From the NCBI GenBank assembly GCA_023436175.1, contig JAEZKE010000077.1, positions 1-11,743 on the forward strand: a DNA stretch of 11,743 bases, given 5' to 3'. This document shows, piece after piece, positions 1 to 6,556 of this stretch. The notes under the pieces are model-generated. The model did no database searches. It saw nothing but the letters and a program-made list of their open reading frames with translations, and was not told where the DNA came from. The position numbers were made by a program, and so were the translations under genes. The stretch is from Methanobacteriota archaeon (GTDB lineage: Archaea > Methanobacteriota > Methanobacteria > Methanobacteriales > Methanobacteriaceae). Position 1 is the first letter of the stretch. Each line of letters begins with the position of its first letter.

Positions 1-231
1 AAAATGCACAGCATTTTTCTAACCTTTGGAAATCAAAGATTTCCAATGCTCAAACGCAAAGCGTTTGACAGTCCCCAAAAATCTGTCAAATCTTTGATTT
101 GACGCACCGAAAATCGTAGATTTTCGAGTGCTTCGATTTTTGAGGATTTTGAGAGATTTTTCAAATGTTCAGAAAATCTCGAAAGAGATTTTCTTCAACC
201 TCTAAAATCCCTCGAAAATCTGTAATTTTTG
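1..231. repeat. Cluster of short palindromes (triloop/tetraloop hairpins)
   Basis: At least six near-perfect palindromes follow each other: 1-17 (7-bp arms, loop ACA), 26-46 (9-bp arms, loop AAA), 50-68 (8-bp arms, loop AAA), 85-103 (8-bp arms, loop TTT), 104-131 (8-bp inner arms, loop GTA, extended by GCAC/GTGC across one bulged base) and 171-194 (10-bp arms closing a GAAA loop). A decayed copy lies at 213-231. Bases 135-155 and 199-220 also pair imperfectly around the 171-194 hairpin. Several units share the core AAATC-N3-GATTT, but their outer base pairs differ between units, with pairing kept. No ORF is visible here, and the cluster is cut by the left edge. I do not recognise a named family. 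Possibilities are a decayed mobile-element remnant, a structured RNA, or a protein-binding or termination region. Confidence 0.8.
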
Positions 232-309
232 AATATATCTAAAATTTATTAAGTTTAAAAAGTTACGTAATTCACTATAAAAATTAATATTTAGCTGCAT
301 GGTGATTTA

Positions 310-2247
310 GTGGCCAGAATAAATTTGCTTCCCATTATAGAATCGGAAAATATGCCAGTTATTTCGTATCATATATTAATATATGCTTTAATAGCGTTAA
401 TAACACTATTTGTTTATGGTATAATAGGATCCATGCTTATAATGCATCTTGATATAATTAATTCTTTATATTTTACTGTTATAACTGTAGCAACTGTTGG
501 TTATGGAGATATTCTTCCAATTACTCCTGTACAAAAGATTTTTACAATAACTTTAGTTTTAGGGGGAGTAGGTTTAGTTGCTTATGCATTTACTTTAGCA
601 ATAACGGTGGTTTCAATGGCTGTGGAAGAAGTTACCTCAGGTTCCAGACAGAAAAAAAGAATAGCTGCTGCTAAAAATCATTTTGTACTTTGTGGATATG
701 GTAGAGTTGGTAGCGCAGTCTTTAAAGAGCTTAAAAGAAGGAACCAGGACACAATAATAATTGAAAGAGATAGAAATATTATAGAAAAAGAGTTATGGGA
801 AGAACCAGAAGTTCTTGCAATTCCTGGAGATGCGACAGATGAAGAAGTCCTTAAATCTGCTGGGATTAAAAGGGCAAGAGGTGTTATAATAGCGACTGGA
901 GAGGATGTTGATAACTTATTCATAACTTTAACTGCAAGAGAGTTGCACACTGAGATATGGATAGTCGCAAGGGCAAGTAAACGTGAAAATATCAAAAGAC
1001 TTTACAGATCTGGAGCAGATAGAGTTATATCACCTGAAACAAGTGGTGGAGAAGATATTTATTTTGCAGCTATCCAGCCAACCCTTATGAAAATTACAAT
1101 GCTGCATGACGTTTCAAATATCAAAAAAGAAGCTGAAATAATACTGAAACGTGGGGCCACCTTAGAAAATATAGAATATCATTTACCGGAATTTAAGGAA
1201 CCCCTTGCAAGAAAAATCGAAATTTCTAAAATGGATGAATTAAACAAGTTTATGGATAGCTTAGAGCGTGATCCAGTAAGAAAAAACTCACTGCAAAGGG
1301 TATATGAATCAGTAAGTGGAATTCATTCTCACTGGATTTCAGGACAGGACAGGGAAAGTTTAGATAAAATTGCAGAGGAACTTAAAAAAGAAGGTCTGCT
1401 TTTAGGGGTTAATCTCAACGACGATGAGATAAAAGAAGCCGCAAGAAAACATGGAAGGATTGTTGAGGTCATAGTAAAACCTGAGATTAAAATTACAGAA
1501 ACCCATGCGGTAGGGGACATAAGCAAAGAGGCGGAAGTAATTTTAAAACACGGGTGCACCATGGAAGATATTGAGTATTATTTACCCGGATTCCATGAAG
1601 CACTGCATAGAAATGTGGGTTTATCCCGAATTGAAGACATGAATAACTTTTTAGAAAGTTTAGAGGAGGATTCTAAAAAAATGGAATCTTTAGAAAGGTT
1701 ATATTCTCTTTCAGGGGGCGGAATTCATTCCCATAGAATTACAGGACCTGATACTCAGAGCCTGGCCAATGTTGAAAAGGAGTTAAGAGATAAAGGATTT
1801 CTTTTAGGGGTTAATTTATCTAAAGAAGAAATAGAAACTAAAATTAAGGAATTTGGACGGGTAGTTGAACTGCTCCTTAAACATAAAGTAACTAATCTCA
1901 ATGACAAAAAGATAATAGTGGGACTTAAAGGTAGAATTTTAGACTCCAAACATTATCTTCCGGGAGTTAGACAAATTGTAACCAGAAGCTTGTACATTAG
2001 CTCAAAAGAAGACGTTAAAAACTGTGAAGAGGAGCTTAAAAGACCGGATGCAAGAAGGTCTGTGGAATCATTATACAAAATATCAAGGCAGATCCACTCA
2101 CATACCGTGGCCGCACCTGATGTTAAAACCATTAAGAAAATTGAAAAAGCACTTGATAAGGAAGGTATACTCTTAGGAGTTAATTTGCCTGAAGAAAAGG
2201 TATGGGAAATCGTTGAAAGTCAACCTGCAGATGAGGGGGATAAATAG
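310..2247 (+). CDS. Two-TM K+ channel with RCK domain and triplicated C-terminal domain
   Basis: This is probably a ligand-gated potassium channel of the MthK type in the cytoplasmic membrane. Helix 1 spans about residues 18-46, the pore loop carries the K+ selectivity filter TVGYG-D (62-67), and helix 2 spans about 76-103. A Rossmann RCK/TrkA-N domain follows (about 121-250), with GYGRVG at 129-134, acidic E152 at the end of strand 2, and GDATD at 173-177. The usual RCK C-terminal lobe is not recognisable. In its place are three homologous blocks (about 267-385, 403-519 and 533-640), each with an IHSH motif (338, 472, 595) and an LLGVNL motif (364, 498, 621). At 645 residues it is about twice the length of a simple MthK channel. 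The start is GTG, with GGTGAT four bases upstream. The channel assignment is firm; the ligand and the role of the repeats are unknown. Confidence 0.92.
   Translation: MARINLLPIIESENMPVISYHILIYALIALITLFVYGIIGSMLIMHLDIINSLYFTVITVATVGYGDILPITPVQKIFTITLVLGGVGLVAYAFTLAITVVSMAVEEVTSGSRQKKRIAAAKNHFVLCGYGRVGSAVFKELKRRNQDTIIIERDRNIIEKELWEEPEVLAIPGDATDEEVLKSAGIKRARGVIIATGEDVDNLFITLTARELHTEIWIVARASKRENIKRLYRSGADRVISPETSGGEDIYFAAIQPTLMKITMLHDVSNIKKEAEIILKRGATLENIEYHLPEFKEPLARKIEISKMDELNKFMDSLERDPVRKNSLQRVYESVSGIHSHWISGQDRESLDKIAEELKKEGLLLGVNLNDDEIKEAARKHGRIVEVIVKPEIKITETHAVGDISKEAEVILKHGCTMEDIEYYLPGFHEALHRNVGLSRIEDMNNFLESLEEDSKKMESLERLYSLSGGGIHSHRITGPDTQSLANVEKELRDKGFLLGVNLSKEEIETKIKEFGRVVELLLKHKVTNLNDKKIIVGLKGRILDSKHYLPGVRQIVTRSLYISSKEDVKNCEEELKRPDARRSVESLYKISRQIHSHTVAAPDVKTIKKIEKALDKEGILLGVNLPEEKVWEIVESQPADEGDK
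606..618 (+). promoter_or_regulatory. Candidate internal ribosome-binding site and start (RCK-only product)
   Basis: GGTGG at 606-610 lies five bases before an in-frame ATG at 616 (Met103 of the channel). This falls right after the second membrane helix and before the RCK domain. MthK of Methanothermobacter is known to make a free RCK subunit from an internal Met107 at the equivalent place. A soluble product of 543 residues would carry the RCK domain and all three repeats. The sequence fits but does not prove use of this start. Confidence 0.45.
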
Positions 2248-2262
2248 AATGGGGGAATTATT

Positions 2263-2438
2263 GTGAAATCAGAACAATTGAATAAGAAATGCCCAATGTT
2301 TGAAATAAACATATTTTAAAGGATTCTGGAACGGTAAGATTTGTTGGAGCGCCTCAATATAAGTCTTCAACAGGATACAAATCTAAAGAAGGAAAATATC
2401 GGTGTTCTTCATGTGGCTACATATTTGAAGAAGATTAA
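2263..2438 (+). pseudogene. Small zinc-ribbon protein, frameshifted
   Basis: Translation from GTG 2263 (GGGGG at 2251-2255 as ribosome-binding site) gives a short N-terminus with CPM at codons 10-12, then runs to a stop at 2317-2319. From about 2304 a different frame reads on without interruption to the stop at 2436-2438 and ends in KYRCSSCGYIFEED, a typical CxxCG zinc knuckle. Changing the six-base context at the lesion (about 2299-2303) to TGTGGA, by adding one base and substituting one, would join the halves. The result would be a 57-58 residue two-knuckle (CPMCG...CSSCG) zinc-ribbon protein. It starts only 15 bases after the channel stop, so it was probably co-transcribed with it. It is either a recent pseudogene or a sequencing error in an intact gene. 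The function is unknown. Confidence 0.6.
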
Positions 2439-2468
2439 AACGGTAATTGTACTGATTACATATCTTAC

Positions 2469-3179
2469 TTATTTTATAAATATTGCATTACATCTGCATA
2501 GGTGGTGTAATGGGGGAAGCATTTTAACTTCATTTATACTGAATATCTTTTTATCATAAGCTTTACGGCATTTTTTGCATGTGTTAAGTGATTGGGATAT
2601 TTTAAAATATTTATATCCTTTTTCTTTATGAATACGCCAGTTTCCGAGGTTTTTTATCCTGCTTATCTCATTCTTACTTATATTTTCAGCATCCTCAGAA
2701 TTTAGAGATGTCTTAGATTGAATTTCATTGGTGGCATCTATAACACCTTTTCCATGGTTAACTACCTTTGCAAGTATTTTGATAATCTGTAACTTTGTAT
2801 GGTCATCAATGGGACCTACATATTCAAAATCGTAAAGTTCAGGAATTAGTGCTATTTCTTTAAATATGGATCTTTGTCTTTCTACAGGAAAACCCTTTTT
2901 AGAATTATTCTTATTTTTTAATAAGCTATTTAATCCGTCTGTGTGATCAACACTAATACTCAATTTGTGATTTCCATTTGAATCAGCATCTTCTTTGTCT
3001 GATTTTGAATTTTTAAATGTTTCAACGATTGTTTTTACTCTTTCAGTATTATAGGGTATGTTCAGCGAATCAACTTGTATTAAACTGCCTCCACATTCGC
3101 ATTCTTCAAAATCGTCTATTGATTCCCATTCCTGAAGTTTGTAGTATCCATTACATTTAGTACATACAATATAAGGCAA
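2469..3179 (-). CDS. Zinc-ribbon protein with MuF-like (phage head morphogenesis) C-terminal domain
   Basis: This 236-residue soluble protein starts with a small zinc ribbon (C6xxC9 and C27xC29-GG), a type of N-terminus common in Methanobacteriales proteins. A polar, low-complexity linker follows (about 55-100). The C-terminal part (about 100-236) ends in C201xxC204 plus LPPLHHLCRC (221-230). That pattern matches the end of phage Mu gpF / SPP1 gp7 family proteins (C..C..D.K.F....LPP.H..CRC), which act in phage head assembly and also occur fused to toxins. No other phage gene is near, so it looks like an orphan, perhaps domesticated, copy. The start codon is TTG, preceded by AAGGGA; no ATG fits the zinc-ribbon N-terminus better. 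It converges on the zinc-ribbon pseudogene 30 bases away. The gene call is firm, the MuF relation is moderate, and the function is unknown. Confidence 0.75.
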   Translation of the reverse strand: MPYIVCTKCNGYYKLQEWESIDDFEECECGGSLIQVDSLNIPYNTERVKTIVETFKNSKSDKEDADSNGNHKLSISVDHTDGLNSLLKNKNNSKKGFPVERQRSIFKEIALIPELYDFEYVGPIDDHTKLQIIKILAKVVNHGKGVIDATNEIQSKTSLNSEDAENISKNEISRIKNLGNWRIHKEKGYKYFKISQSLNTCKKCRKAYDKKIFSINEVKMLPPLHHLCRCNAIFIK

Positions 3180-3210
3180 GATAATCCCTTCTACGTGCTT
3201 ATTTGAATTG

Positions 3211-3220
3211 TTTAAATATT
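3211..3220 (-). promoter_or_regulatory. TATA-like element for the MuF-like gene
   Basis: On the minus strand this reads AAATATTTAA, about 32-41 bases upstream of the TTG start at 3179. That would put the transcription start near 3189 with a leader of roughly ten bases. The assignment rests on position and AT pattern only. Confidence 0.4.
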
Positions 3221-3224
3221 TGTT

Positions 3225-3297
3225 TCTGGACTCTCAATGATTTAAGTCAAATATTTATTGATAAGAATTTACCTATATTAAATTTACCTAGTCCAGA
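3225..3297. repeat. Inverted and direct repeats upstream of the MuF-like gene
   Basis: TCTGGACT (3225-3232) and AGTCCAGA (3290-3297) form a perfect 8-bp inverted repeat. Between them AATTTACCTA occurs twice in direct orientation (3266-3275 and 3281-3290, 15-base period). They lie just upstream of the MuF-like gene's TATA-like element and could be regulator sites. The rest of the roughly 300-base gap holds only the promoter and the ftr terminator, and no convincing ORF. Confidence 0.4.
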
Positions 3298-3435
3298 GTT
3301 GTATTAAAACACTATTAGATCCAGCGGGTTATGTAAGATTACTGTTATTAATTAAATTCAGTTAAAAGATATTGTAACCTCTAAATAAGAAATTTAAGTT
3401 AGGTACATGAAATGAAGCTAAAAAAGGCATCTAAT

Positions 3436-3473
3436 AAAAAAAGAAAAATTGTTCTCAAATAGATTTTTGAGAA
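3436..3473 (-). terminator. Stem-loop and U-tract terminator of ftr
   Basis: TTCTCAAA (3452-3459) and TTTGAGAA (3466-3473) form a perfect 8-bp stem with a 6-base loop, starting seven bases after the ftr stop. In the minus-strand RNA it is followed by a U-rich run (about 3436-3450), as expected of an intrinsic-type terminator. Confidence 0.7.
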
Positions 3474-3479
3474 TCACAT

Positions 3480-4373
3480 TTAGAAAATTTCGTGAAGCTT
3501 AATATTGCATGTACCAAGGTTTCCGCCGAAGTTTCCTGCGCTTATTTTTATGATACCTGGAACTTTGGTTGCTGCTTCGATTCCAACTTTCATTGCTTCT
3601 TTAACAGCTTCTTCAGTTTCACCGTCAATAACAATTTCGTATACTCCGTTTACATCAGCTGGAATGTCGCTGTCTTCAACTTCGTCTTTTAAGGTAACAC
3701 ACATTTTTTCGTTGGTGGAAGCATCTAAAAATTTGTATTTGTTTGATCCTACTTTAGAACCTGAAGCTACTACTCCACCAGGGAATGGGGTTATTGCACC
3801 TTTAACTGCTCCAATTGCATCTACTGCTGCTTCTGCTGCTATTAATGCTGATGATTGGCTGTCTCCCATTATGAAGAAGTTTCCTCCAGCTATTCCTGAT
3901 TTAATTCCGAATTCTCCTTCAACTAAGAAGTCTCCAGACATGATTGGCACTGAATAAACTGTTCTTCCGTCTATGTTTAATTCTTTTTCGAATCCGTCTC
4001 CGAAGAATTTCAGTTTGAATCCTACGTTTAGTTTTTCGTCAGCATCATCAAGAGCATCGAATGCTGCGGTTGTTGCAGCGGTGAGTAAACACATTCCAAC
4101 ACGTTCTAATAATTCATGGTCAAGTTTTTTCTTGCTCATGTTGCAAATCATGATCATGTAACCTGGTCTTCCGTCAGGGGTTTCTTCTGGCGGGACATAG
4201 CAGTCTATTCCTGCTTCTGCAGGACATCCGATAACTGATGTTCCGTAACCGGTTGCTTCTGTTGCTGCTATTTTAGCTAGCTTTTTGGTAGCTGCAGTTA
4301 CAAGTATGCGTGAAACCTGTATTCCAAATGCTTCAGCAAAAGTATCTTCTATTTCTACTCCGTTTATTTCCAT
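3480..4373 (-). CDS. ftr: Formylmethanofuran--tetrahydromethanopterin N-formyltransferase
   Basis: Ftr (EC 2.3.1.101) moves the formyl group from formylmethanofuran to N5 of tetrahydromethanopterin. This is the second step of CO2 reduction in methanogenesis, and the enzyme is cytosolic and homotetrameric. The 297-residue protein is collinear with known Ftr along its whole length. It starts MEINGVEIEDTFAEAF and contains CPAEAGID, VPPEETPDGRPG, FFGDGF, PFPGGVVAS, SKVGS and the C-terminal VKISAGNFGG-LG. The ATG at 4373 is chosen because GGTGAT lies four bases upstream (4378-4383 region); an in-frame GTG at 4382 is itself part of that ribosome-binding site, and 297 residues is the normal family length. 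Ftr has its own TATA box and terminator, so it is probably monocistronic. Identification is essentially certain. Confidence 0.98.
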   Translation of the reverse strand: MEINGVEIEDTFAEAFGIQVSRILVTAATKKLAKIAATEATGYGTSVIGCPAEAGIDCYVPPEETPDGRPGYMIMICNMSKKKLDHELLERVGMCLLTAATTAAFDALDDADEKLNVGFKLKFFGDGFEKELNIDGRTVYSVPIMSGDFLVEGEFGIKSGIAGGNFFIMGDSQSSALIAAEAAVDAIGAVKGAITPFPGGVVASGSKVGSNKYKFLDASTNEKMCVTLKDEVEDSDIPADVNGVYEIVIDGETEEAVKEAMKVGIEAATKVPGIIKISAGNFGGNLGTCNIKLHEIF

Positions 4374-4407
4374 GATAATCACCGTCTGATAGTCAGTTAA
4401 AAAGAAG

Positions 4408-4417
4408 TTATATATTT
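4408..4417 (-). promoter_or_regulatory. TATA box of ftr
   Basis: On the minus strand the region reads GGAAAAATATATAAC, a BRE-like purine stretch followed by a good archaeal TATA box. It lies about 35-44 bases upstream of the ATG at 4373, which predicts a start of transcription near 4387 and a leader of about 14 bases containing GGTGAT. Confidence 0.7.
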
Positions 4418-4542
4418 TTCCATTTGTTTTTTGATTAATTTAAAATAGATTTGATCATGACAATTAGTTATTGGATTAATTATTGAATATCACTTCATTT
4501 AATTAAAATAGTACATTTTTGAATATTAAATAATCTAAAATT

Positions 4543-6396
4543 TTAAAAAACAATCTTAATTAATGTCCCTGTATTTCTACAAATATCTATGTCACCAGAT
4601 AACTGTTTTACCAATGTATTTACTAATTGTAAACCTAAAGTCTTCGTGTTTTCAAAATCAATATTTTCTGGAATTCCAATACCATCATCTGAAACTGTAA
4701 GTAAATATTTTTCACCATAAGGATGGAATTTAATGGATATTTTCCCTTTTTGCCTTTGCACAAAAGCATGTTTTAAAGAATTACTAACTAACTCGTTTAT
4801 GATTAAACCACAGGGAACTGCAACGTCAATGTTTAAAAGAACGTCTTCTACATTAATTTCTGGTATTATAACGTTACTATCGACTCCGTATGAACTGAAA
4901 AGTGCAGATAATAATCTTTGGATATAATCTGCAAAATCGATTTTTGAAAGGTCATGGGATCGATAAAGCTCTTCATGAACCATTGCCATAGATATAACTC
5001 GGTTTCGGCTTTCATTAAGAACATTAACTGTTTTTTCATCATTTAGATATCGAGATTGAAGGTTTAAAAGAGAACTTATTACCTGCATATTGTTTTTAAC
5101 TCTATGATGAATTTCCCGCAAAAGTACTTCCTTCTCTTCTAAAGAGGATTTGAGCTGATTTTCAACGTTTTTAAGTTCTGTAATATCGCGGCTAATATAT
5201 ACTGCGCCTGAAAATTCATCTTTATTATCCGAAAGCGGATTTCCAACGGTTTCTACCCATATATAATGTCCATCAGCGTGTTTAAGTCTATGCTGTACTC
5301 TATTCGGTTTTAAATTTTTGATAACTAATTGGAGTGTATCTATAATTACTTCAAAATCATCTGGATGGGCCATGCCCATAAATTCATAATCCCTTTTGCC
5401 GATAATATCTTCTACCTCATATCCAAGTAACTCTTTAATGGAAGGGCTTACATATTCAAAAATTCCTTCCCGGTTAACTTGAAACATTAAATCTAACATA
5501 TTATCTGTAATTAGGCTTAAATGTTCTTCTCTGTCTTTAATAGAATTTTCAATTTTTTTACGTTCACTGATATCTTCACATATAAACAACCGGCCAAAAT
5601 AACGGTCTTCATTATCTCTAATTTGTGTGGAAAAGCGCCTTATAATTCTACCATCTGTAAGTGAAATTTCATCTTCTAAAATTGATCTGTTCTCTTCATT
5701 TTGAAGAGGTTTACATGTTTTAATAAAGAATTCTTTATCATTTACTAATGGCAGTATTTTTAAGATAACATCATCATTTTTAAGTTTACCCTCTTTTATT
5801 TCTTTTTCAAGGTATTCTAATCCCCATAATTTACAAAAGTTAGAATTAAGGTATAAAATAGAATCTGTTTTGTTATCTACGACATAAAAAGATAGAGGAG
5901 AATTTTCAGCCACAGAATGAAGTAAATTAATGTTCCATTTTAAATTTTTTTCAGTCTTTTTAAGTTCAGTAATATCGCGAGCAATACTTAAAATAAGTTT
6001 CTTATTTCCCGATTCAATAAGTCTTGAACATATTTCTACAGGTACAATTGATTTATCTTTCTTAAAATGGGCAGATTGGAATCTTAATTCTTTTTTTTCC
6101 ATAATTTCCTCTATTTGGATATTTAATTGAGAAAATTCGGGAACATTTAGATCATAAAGATTTATTTTCATCAATTCATTCTTAGTATAACCTAAGAATT
6201 TACAGGCTGTTTCATTTACATAAACAAAATTTCCTTTAATATCATGCAGAAAAATAGGATCAGTGTATATGTCTAAAATACTGTTTTTTAAAGTTAATTC
6301 TTCTTCTGAACTAACATATTCATTTATTTTTTTTTCAATATTGGAATGGGTTTCAAATTTTTCAATCTGTTTTTTAAACATATCTTCATCGTTCAT
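4543..6396 (-). CDS. Soluble triple-PAS sensor histidine kinase (HisKA_2 type)
   Basis: This is a 617-residue cytoplasmic sensor kinase with no transmembrane segment. Three PAS domains occupy about residues 38-145, 155-280 and 290-408; each ends in the typical xxDITE/DISE motif that leads into a short helical linker. The dimerisation and phosphoacceptor region (about 421-495) has REIHHRVKNN, with H431 as the likely phosphorylated histidine in the HisKA_2 pattern. The ATPase domain follows, with the N box NELVSNSLKHAF (535-546), G1 DDGIGIP (570-576) and G2 TLGLQL (586-591). There is no receiver or output domain, and no response regulator is adjacent. GAGGA lies seven bases before the ATG. The input signal is unknown; PAS domains in methanogens may bind haem or flavin, but nothing here shows which. 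Placement beside ftr may be coincidence. Confidence 0.93.
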   Translation of the reverse strand: MNDEDMFKKQIEKFETHSNIEKKINEYVSSEEELTLKNSILDIYTDPIFLHDIKGNFVYVNETACKFLGYTKNELMKINLYDLNVPEFSQLNIQIEEIMEKKELRFQSAHFKKDKSIVPVEICSRLIESGNKKLILSIARDITELKKTEKNLKWNINLLHSVAENSPLSFYVVDNKTDSILYLNSNFCKLWGLEYLEKEIKEGKLKNDDVILKILPLVNDKEFFIKTCKPLQNEENRSILEDEISLTDGRIIRRFSTQIRDNEDRYFGRLFICEDISERKKIENSIKDREEHLSLITDNMLDLMFQVNREGIFEYVSPSIKELLGYEVEDIIGKRDYEFMGMAHPDDFEVIIDTLQLVIKNLKPNRVQHRLKHADGHYIWVETVGNPLSDNKDEFSGAVYISRDITELKNVENQLKSSLEEKEVLLREIHHRVKNNMQVISSLLNLQSRYLNDEKTVNVLNESRNRVISMAMVHEELYRSHDLSKIDFADYIQRLLSALFSSYGVDSNVIIPEINVEDVLLNIDVAVPCGLIINELVSNSLKHAFVQRQKGKISIKFHPYGEKYLLTVSDDGIGIPENIDFENTKTLGLQLVNTLVKQLSGDIDICRNTGTLIKIVF

Positions 6397-6429
6397 GCAC
6401 GATTCCTCTAATTTAGGATACTATTAGAG

Positions 6430-6437
6430 TATATAAA
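6430..6437 (-). promoter_or_regulatory. TATA box of the PAS kinase gene
   Basis: The minus strand reads TTTATATA here, a consensus archaeal TATA box, 34-41 bases upstream of the kinase ATG. Transcription should begin close to 6407, giving a very short leader. The rest of the 160-base gap up to 6556 shows nothing else. Confidence 0.7.
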
Positions 6438-6556
6438 TAATAATATTTAAAATAGTATCAAAATCATATTTAAAACGGATAAAGAGAAAAAAAATTTGTA
6501 TATTGAGTTTTTTTATTAAAAATTAGTACTGATTCAGGTGATGAATTAAGCTAAAG

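Noticed and set aside
1..231. CRISPR array
   Set aside because: The palindromic units are not identical repeats, spacing is irregular (0-16 bases), and there are no spacers of uniform length.
678..995. Minus-strand ORF of 105 codons inside the channel gene
   Set aside because: Lies opposite the RCK domain, whose conserved motifs explain the open frame.
2341..2559. Plus-strand ORF of 72 codons after the channel
   Set aside because: It overlaps the frameshifted zinc ribbon in another frame and the 3' end of the minus-strand MuF-like gene; it has no family features.
2469..3179. Prophage or integrated element suggested by the MuF-like domain
   Set aside because: No integrase, terminase, portal, capsid gene or attachment-site pair is visible, and flanking genes are ordinary cellular ones. 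A tRNA lies at the right edge, but nothing next to it looks integrated.
3505..3957. Plus-strand ORF of 150 codons opposite ftr
   Set aside because: It is an antisense shadow of the strongly conserved ftr gene, rich in Ser/Thr/Pro/Ala as expected from the reverse frame, and has no ribosome-binding site.
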